64,000 bases of DNA from Plantimonas leprariae (GTDB lineage Bacteria; Pseudomonadota; Alphaproteobacteria; Rhizobiales; Rhizobiaceae). A program made the position numbers and the translations under genes. The stretch covers positions 1 through 64,000 of the forward strand of contig NZ_VZDO01000011.1 in NCBI RefSeq assembly GCF_008802405.1. The letters are read 5' to 3'. The notes below the pieces were generated by a model. It had not been told where the DNA came from and did no database searches. It worked only from the letters and a program-made list of their open reading frames with translations. Below are positions 58,906-64,000 of the stretch, piece after piece (positions within the stretch are counted from its first letter, which is position 1; every line of letters starts with the position of its first letter).

Positions 58906-61900
58906 GCGCTGCGCGCGCGGCCGAAGGCGGTACGGCTCCAGTGCCGCTCCGTCGCCTTGTAGCCGGCGAGGCAGTGGATCGCGACATGGGCGCCGAGCGC
59001 CGGGCGGTCGAGAACGAGAAGCTCCGGCGCCCCGCCTTCGCCGAGCACCTGCGCCGCAGCGCGCGTCAGCAATCCCGGACCGGTCGCGAGCCAAAGGATG
59101 TCGGAATCGCCCCGGTTCACCGCCTCGACGCCGAGCCGGAGGGCGCGCCCGATCACCGGATGGCGCGCCGTCGCCGCGATGAGGTTGTTGCCGAGCGAGC
59201 CGAGGTCCTCCTGATAAACGACCATCGAATGGCCGGCGACCAGCAGCGGTTCGAGGCTCGCGAGGCAGCGGTCGTCCATATCGGCATAGATGCCGCCCGC
59301 CTCGAAGAGGAGCGCGAGGCGGAAGAGGTCGGCCTTCATCGCCGGCTCTCTCGCGCGTTCGAACGCCCGGAGCGCCTCGGTGGAAACGCCCGCGAGAACA
59401 GCGCGCGCTTCGGCTTCGTTCCAGAGGCGATAGCGGTGACGGGGATGCAGATCTCGCCAGGAGGCCGCATAGAGGGCGAGGTCGGCAGGCGGCACCGGGT
59501 CGTTCCAGTATTGGTGGATCACCTGCGGAATCGCGGTCATGCGCGCCGGATCGGGCGGTGGCGGGGGCGAGCTGCGGCGCTCGACGAAATAGCGGATCGC
59601 GGCGGCGGTGGAATCCGGAAAGGCGGCGACCACCGCCGCCAGCGCGGCGAGGCGGCGCTCGGCGGGCAGCACGCGCGCTTGGCGCACCGCAGCGACGGCC
59701 TCCCGATCGAGGCGGAACTCGTCGTAGATTTGCCCGTAATGGCTTTGCGAAGCGTTGGCGGATTTGCCCTTGGCGCGGCTCGCCACGGCTTCGAGCGCGG
59801 CGAGCGCCGCGAGATGCCGGCCGGCGCGGTCGAGATCGAGGTCGACCAGCGCGGCGTGGATCACGCGGTTGCGCAGCCAGCCGTCGCCCGGCAAGGCGGC
59901 GAGCGCCGCTTCGCCGAGTCGGATCGCCGCCTCCATGTCGAAGCGCGCGGCATGAACGAGCGAGCGGAGGAACAGGAGTCGCGCGCCCTCCTGTGCGATG
60001 GTTCCGGCGAGCGGCGCCTCGGCGTCCGCGAAGCGCCCCTCGTCGAGGGCGAGCAGCACGGCCTCCTGCCGCAGCCCAGCATGGTGGGGATAAAGGCGGC
60101 GGGCCTCTCCAACCCGATCGCGCGCCGCGTTCCGCTCGCCGGTCTGGCGGAGGAGCGCGATCCGCGCTTCCGCGATCTCGGGCCGCCCGCCGAACCGCGC
60201 CTCGCAGGCGTCGAGGTCGGCGAGGGTGCCGGCGATGTCGCCGAGCGTCGCGCGGATGCGCGCGAGGCCGAGCGGCGGCCATAACCGGCCGGGATCGAGC
60301 GCGATGGCGCGGCCGAGATGTGCGCGGGCGGCATCGTAGTCGTCGCGGGACAAGGCGCGGCGGGCGAGAATGTCGAGCACGGCCGGATGATCCGGGTCGC
60401 GGCGGCGCGCCGCGTCGAGGGCGCGCGCCGCGGCCTCGTCCGCGCCGGCGCGCGCGAAATCCTCCGCGGCTTCGACCAGCGCCTCGACGCGGGCCGGAAA
60501 GCGCTCGGCTGCGTCGAGAAAGGCGGCGGCAGCGGCGTCCCAGCGGCCCTCGGCGCGAAGCACGAGGGCGGCGGCGAGCGCCGCCTCGCCAGCGCGGGGG
60601 GAGTCGGCCGGAACGCGGCCGAGCGCGGCGCGGGCCGCTGCGAAGTCGCCGTTCTCGCGGTGGAGGGCGGCAAGCTCGATCGTCGCGTGGTGCTCGTGCG
60701 GATCGGCTCCGGCGGCGGCTTCGAGAAGCGCGAACGCTCCGGCTGTGTCGTCCCGCGCCCGCGCCGTCGCCGCTCGGCCGACGAGCGCCCAATAAAAGTG
60801 GGGGCTGGCATCGAGCGTGGCGTCATACCAGCGCTCTGCCGCAGCCAAGTCGCCCCGCTCGCGGGCATGGTCGCCGAGCATCAGGAGCGCCCGCGGATGA
60901 CGAGGATCGAGGTCGCGTGCTGCTTCGAGAAGCGCCAGCGCCGCCGCGTGGCCCGCGCGCCGCTTCACGATGGGGTAGAGTTCGAGCTGCGCCGAAACGG
61001 CGGTCGTGGGCGGCCCGAGGAGGCCGCGAAGGAGGGGCTCGGCCTCGACCCAGCGCCCGGCGCGCTTTAGGGCCGCCGCCCATTCGAGCCGAAGGGCCGC
61101 GTCCGCCGGCCGCGCCCGCACCGCGCCGGCGAGATGCGCCGCCGCCATCATCGCGTCGCCCCGGGCCGCAGCGATGCGCGCGAGGCCGCGATAGGCCGCG
61201 ACGAGGCTTGGATCGGACACGAGGAGCCGGGCGTAGAGGGTCTCGGCCTCCGGCGCCCGGTCGAGGCGAAGAAGCAGCTCCGCCCGCTCGCAGGCGCCGG
61301 GCACGAAGCCCGGATGGGCGGCGAGAAGCGCAGTTGTAGCGGTCTCCGCCTCGGCAAGGCGGTCGAGCACCCGGAGCGCCACGGCGACGTCGAGCGCGAA
61401 CCAAGGATCGGCCGGCAGAAGCCGCGCGGCCGCCGCGAAGAGCGCGAGCGCGGCGTCCCCCTCGCCCCGGCTTCGCGCGCTTTCGCCGAGCGCCCGGAGG
61501 GCATGGGGGAGGGGGGTGCCGGCAGCAACGGCGCCGAACGCCGCGTCGGCCTCCGCCTCCCGCCCGAGTGCGCGGAGTTCCATGCCGATGTCGTGCCGGT
61601 GCCAGAGGTCGCGCGGATCGGCGCGGGCGGCGGCGCGGAAGGCGTCGAGCGCGCCGGCCCGGTCGCCCCGGGCGCGCAGGGCGAGGGCGAGGGCGCGATG
61701 GAGCGGTGCGAAACCGGGAACCGCGTCGAGCCCGAGCCGCGCCTCGATCTCGGCCTCGGCGAGGCGACCTAGCGCGATGAGTTCGCCCGCCGCGTCGCAG
61801 CGGCAGCCAAGCTCGGCGGGGCGCAGCGCGAGAGCCGCGCGGAAATGCCCGAGCGCATCCTCCCGCCGCCCCGCCGCCCTGGCTTCGATTCCCGCCTGCC

Positions 61901-61919
61901 GCTCCGCCTCGAAACTCAT
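58878..61919 (-). CDS. TPR-repeat protein with C-terminal DXD glycosyltransferase
   Basis: A 1013-residue protein. Residues 1-660 are many TPR-like helical hairpins (pattern ALxxDPxxxxAxxxLGxxxxxxGxxxxA, such as AALRADPRDLW, GLLVSDPSLVAAYRGLARI). Residues about 790-1000 are a sugar-transferase domain of the Gly_transf_sug type: IPQVIHQYWNDPVPPADL, then AMKADLFRLALLFEAGGIYA and the DXD motif in DMDDRC, then SLGNNLIAATARHPVI. The combination suggests glycosylation of a protein partner docked on the TPR array, or polymer assembly. ATG at 61919. Confidence 0.85.
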   Translation of the reverse strand: MSFEAERQAGIEARAAGRREDALGHFRAALALRPAELGCRCDAAGELIALGRLAEAEIEARLGLDAVPGFAPLHRALALALRARGDRAGALDAFRAAARADPRDLWHRHDIGMELRALGREAEADAAFGAVAAGTPLPHALRALGESARSRGEGDAALALFAAAARLLPADPWFALDVAVALRVLDRLAEAETATTALLAAHPGFVPGACERAELLLRLDRAPEAETLYARLLVSDPSLVAAYRGLARIAAARGDAMMAAAHLAGAVRARPADAALRLEWAAALKRAGRWVEAEPLLRGLLGPPTTAVSAQLELYPIVKRRAGHAAALALLEAARDLDPRHPRALLMLGDHARERGDLAAAERWYDATLDASPHFYWALVGRAATARARDDTAGAFALLEAAAGADPHEHHATIELAALHRENGDFAAARAALGRVPADSPRAGEAALAAALVLRAEGRWDAAAAAFLDAAERFPARVEALVEAAEDFARAGADEAAARALDAARRRDPDHPAVLDILARRALSRDDYDAARAHLGRAIALDPGRLWPPLGLARIRATLGDIAGTLADLDACEARFGGRPEIAEARIALLRQTGERNAARDRVGEARRLYPHHAGLRQEAVLLALDEGRFADAEAPLAGTIAQEGARLLFLRSLVHAARFDMEAAIRLGEAALAALPGDGWLRNRVIHAALVDLDLDRAGRHLAALAALEAVASRAKGKSANASQSHYGQIYDEFRLDREAVAAVRQARVLPAERRLAALAAVVAAFPDSTAAAIRYFVERRSSPPPPPDPARMTAIPQVIHQYWNDPVPPADLALYAASWRDLHPRHRYRLWNEAEARAVLAGVSTEALRAFERAREPAMKADLFRLALLFEAGGIYADMDDRCLASLEPLLVAGHSMVVYQEDLGSLGNNLIAATARHPVIGRALRLGVEAVNRGDSDILWLATGPGLLTRAAAQVLGEGGAPELLVLDRPALGAHVAIHCLAGYKATERHWSRTAFGRARSAQAARVSAA

Positions 61920-61990
61920 CGCGTGTCGCCGAACCCCGCCGGATGGGGCAAGCCGCGCGGGCTTCCCGCCTCATCCTCGCCGGACATGCT

Positions 61991-63133
61991 TCAGATATTG
62001 TAAACCGTGTCGTGGAACTGCGTGTGGTCGAGCGTGGCGGGGTGCGCGCCGTAGCCGTCGCCGAAGGTGACGATCGCGGAGGGTTCCGGCGCGAAATGGC
62101 CGGTGGGGTAGCCCTGGTCGTGGAAGGCGCCGTCATAGTCGCCGCCCGTCGCGCCGCCCGCATCGGCGGTGTCGGCGCCGGCGTGATGGGCCATGGCGTA
62201 GATGTCCGAGCCGTCGCCGCCGGCGACGCTTTCCATGGTCATCCAGTTCGAGAAGTGATCGCTCGCGGTCCCCTCGGCGGCGGTCGCGTGCCAGCCGGTG
62301 CCGTCGGCAAAGCCGTGGTCGGCCGTGCCGGCTTGGCTCCAGTTCGCCGTGCCGGAAGCGTCGTGCTGGGCGAGCGTGTCGTTGCCTGCACCGCCGATGA
62401 TCGTCGAATGGCTGCCGAAGACGTCGGTCGCGCCGGCGTGGGGGGTGGCGGCCGAGCCGTCGAGCGTGTCGTGGCTCGGATGGGCGGCGGGCGTATCGGC
62501 GCCGGTGTGAAGGGCCGCCGCGTCGGTTGCGCCGGGATCGGCGGCGTGCGCGCCGGCGAGCGTGTCGGTGCCGGGATGGCCGAAGGCGTCCGCGCCGCTC
62601 GCCGCTCCTGCCGCCTGACCGCCTTCGGCATGCGTCGCGCCTGCGCCCGGAGCGAAGGGCGACGCCTCGCTGCCCCACAGGGTATCCATGCCGTTGCCGC
62701 CGGCCAGCGTGTCGGCCGCGGCGCTCGGCGGAGTGGTGGCGCCGGTGCTCGCATGGGCCACCGCGCCCGCGTCGTTTGCAAGGGTGGACGCGGGAGTGGC
62801 GGCGTGCGCGGATGCGTCGTCGGACGAGCCGGCGGCCGCGCTGTCGGTGCCGGCCGGCGCGGCGTCGCCGAGGCCGGAAATGTGGAACGCGTCGCCGCCG
62901 TCATGCGCGGCGAGGCTCGCGCCGTTGTCGTGGGCGGGCGCATCGGCGGCGGGGTGCGTGTCGGCGGCCAGGGCTGCGGCCGGCGCGGCGTCGTGCCCGT
63001 CCGTTCCCTGCGCAGCGGCGCCGTGACCGTCGCCGAGCCCGAGATCGGCAAGAACGCGCTGGATATGGTCGGCGTCCTCGGCCGAAAGCGTCGAATGGCT
63101 GGAAGCCTCGGAGCTCGAATAGATCTCAGCCAC
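61991..63133 (-). CDS. Acidic RTX-like low-complexity protein, probably secreted
   Basis: A 380-residue protein very rich in Ala, Gly, Asp, His, Thr and Ser. It has one Arg (IQRVLADLG near residue 27), no Lys and no Cys. Calcium-binding RTX-like nonapeptide pieces are present: ADTLAGGNGMDTLWG near residue 150, GHPGTDTLAG, and STIIGGAGNDTLAQHD near residue 245. There is no N-terminal signal peptide. The C-terminus is TQFHDTVYNI, with hydrophobic end residues, as in many type I secretion substrates. No secretion ATPase is in view. It may be the surface or extracellular partner of the neighbouring glycosyltransferases. Confidence 0.7.
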   Translation of the reverse strand: MAEIYSSSEASSHSTLSAEDADHIQRVLADLGLGDGHGAAAQGTDGHDAAPAAALAADTHPAADAPAHDNGASLAAHDGGDAFHISGLGDAAPAGTDSAAAGSSDDASAHAATPASTLANDAGAVAHASTGATTPPSAAADTLAGGNGMDTLWGSEASPFAPGAGATHAEGGQAAGAASGADAFGHPGTDTLAGAHAADPGATDAAALHTGADTPAAHPSHDTLDGSAATPHAGATDVFGSHSTIIGGAGNDTLAQHDASGTANWSQAGTADHGFADGTGWHATAAEGTASDHFSNWMTMESVAGGDGSDIYAMAHHAGADTADAGGATGGDYDGAFHDQGYPTGHFAPEPSAIVTFGDGYGAHPATLDHTQFHDTVYNI

Positions 63134-63190
63134 GGCGCGCCCTCACGGCGGCCGCCGCCTCCCGATCCGGGTCCGGGACGGGCCCTGCGG

Positions 63191-64000
63191 TCATGCGGCC
63201 CTTGCGTCGGGCTGGGTGCGCCGGAAGACGCGCAGGCGGTTCAGCGCCGGGGCGGCGTCGTTCTGGCCCTGGGGCGCGCCGGCTTCGCCCGCTTCGGCTG
63301 CCGCCGCGATGTCGAGGCGCAGGCCCACCAGCGGGTCGAGCGGCGAAGCGCCGACGAGCTCGATCTCGCGGCCGTTCCGCGCGATCGGCGAGGCGCCGAG
63401 GAACAGGGCCTCGCCGCGAAGTTCCAGATGGTCGGGGGCGTCGCCCCGCAGGCGGATGCGCAGGCCGATGAGCGGCATGCCCTTGCCGCGCGAGCCCGCA
63501 TAGGCGCCCGCCGGAACCCAGGCCGACCAGCCGCCCGTGCGGCCCGCCGTCGCGACCTGGTATTCGAGCGCGAGGGCACCGCCGATCGGACGGATCTCCA
63601 GACCCTCGATGCGCCCCGGCGCCTGCGGTCCGCCGATCCAGCTTCCGCGCCCGCCCGACACGTCGCCGCGGAGCGAAAGATGGGCGCGAACGAGGAACTC
63701 CCCGGCGCCGTCCGGCAGAGGGGAGCGCTCGGGGCCGCCCTTCGCCATCGCCGGGCGCGGCGCCTCGACGCGCGTGAGCGCCAGTTCCGCGTCGAGACTG
63801 CCGCCGGGAACGCTCGGACGCACCACGAGATGCAGCGTGCCCGGCTGTTCGGCCAGCACCACGAGGCCCTGGCCGGGTTCTGCGAGGACGCCGAACTCGG
63901 TGCCGGGGGCCGAAAGGATAGAGATGCCGGCGCTGGCATGAACGACGTCGACCACCGGAGCGGCGGCGAGCGCCAGCGCGAAGCTCGGATCGAAGCGATA
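63191..64000 (-). CDS. Unknown protein, 5' end beyond the window
   Basis: An open frame of at least 270 codons continues past position 64000 (YRFDPSFALALAAAPVVDVV at the edge), so the gene is cut by the window. A GTG at 63955 is internal. Seen: beta-rich segments (GISILSAPGTEFGVLAEPGQ, EFLVRAHLSLRGDVSGG, ALALEYQVATAGRTGG) and the end RLRVFRRTQPDARAA. I do not recognise a family. It is in the same orientation as the RTX-like gene 57 bases downstream, so probably the same operon. Confidence 0.6.
   Translation of the reverse strand, partial: YRFDPSFALALAAAPVVDVVHASAGISILSAPGTEFGVLAEPGQGLVVLAEQPGTLHLVVRPSVPGGSLDAELALTRVEAPRPAMAKGGPERSPLPDGAGEFLVRAHLSLRGDVSGGRGSWIGGPQAPGRIEGLEIRPIGGALALEYQVATAGRTGGWSAWVPAGAYAGSRGKGMPLIGLRIRLRGDAPDHLELRGEALFLGASPIARNGREIELVGASPLDPLVGLRLDIAAAAEAGEAGAPQGQNDAAPALNRLRVFRRTQPDARAA

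Noticed and set aside
57493-60792. A 1,099-codon open frame on the minus strand
   Set aside because: It is antisense to the Gly-rich Hint gene and in a wrong frame of the TPR-glycosyltransferase gene. The product is Arg/Gly/Ala noise, caused by GC-rich codon positions.

Overview
The window is GC-rich, tightly packed bacterial DNA, about two-thirds G+C by eye. Gene content points to an alphaproteobacterium, most likely Hyphomicrobiales: many periplasmic-binding-protein transporters (two sugar ABC systems, one Liv-type ABC system, one TctABC system), an ECF sigma/NrsF pair, an NsrR-type NO regulon and a Hint-domain protein. The genus cannot be fixed from the sequence alone. No rRNA, tRNA, CRISPR array or phage module was seen.

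Layout. (1) 1-9219: a divergent sugar-binding-protein gene and a ROK regulator, then a Gfo/Idh/MocA dehydrogenase, a ThuA-like protein and a complete Liv-type ABC transporter in which LivM and LivG are one polypeptide. (2) 9533-13178: a secreted PAP2 phosphatase, then a scar holding a fragment of a Na/Pi cotransporter, an intact-looking IS5-family element bounded by CTAG, and about 0.8 kb of unexplained DNA. (3) 13179-16883: a ribose-type ABC transporter (ATPase, permease, binding protein). (4) 17031-27427: a divergent catabolic locus. The minus-strand operon is pdxA-like, TIM-barrel isomerase-like, DhaK-DhaL kinase, tctC, tctB, tctA. The plus-strand genes are a GntR/FCD regulator, a SAF-domain oxidoreductase and a 3-hydroxyacyl-CoA-dehydrogenase-like enzyme. 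Together they look like uptake and breakdown of an unidentified sugar acid. (5) 27624-31079: a cytochrome b561-like protein, then a translationally coupled SDR and flavin monooxygenase. (6) 31475-35451: an NO-detoxification operon (a DoxX-like/DUF305 fusion, a group III truncated haemoglobin and flavohaemoglobin) divergent from an NsrR-type regulator, with two clear palindromes between them. (7) 35692-39793: a MarR regulator with a C-terminal Cys cluster and a perfect operator-like palindrome, followed by a redox/stress set (exported protein, AhpD-like, thioredoxin-like, GATase, MOSC). (8) 40261-49390: LysR/isochorismatase pair, an amidohydrolase pseudogene, a membrane 2Fe-2S protein coupled to an MscS channel, a Na+/H+ antiporter, and an SDR/TetR divergent pair with a perfect palindrome.

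(9) 49452-52950: an NrsF/ECF-sigma pair whose sigma gene has lost its N-terminus against the remains of an IS1182-family transposase. That transposase lies in two pieces on opposite strands around a frameshifted IS256-family transposase, as if part of the region had been inverted. (10) 52954-64000: a surface-polysaccharide or secreted-protein locus of two overlapping GT2 glycosyltransferase genes, a TPR plus DXD-type glycosyltransferase, a Gly-rich protein ending in a Hint domain, a Lys- and Cys-free acidic RTX-like protein, and a partial gene running off the right edge.

The regions that most deserve follow-up are the sugar-acid locus (4), the NO operon with its fusion protein (6), the Cys-cluster MarR group (7) and the Hint/RTX/glycosyltransferase locus (10).
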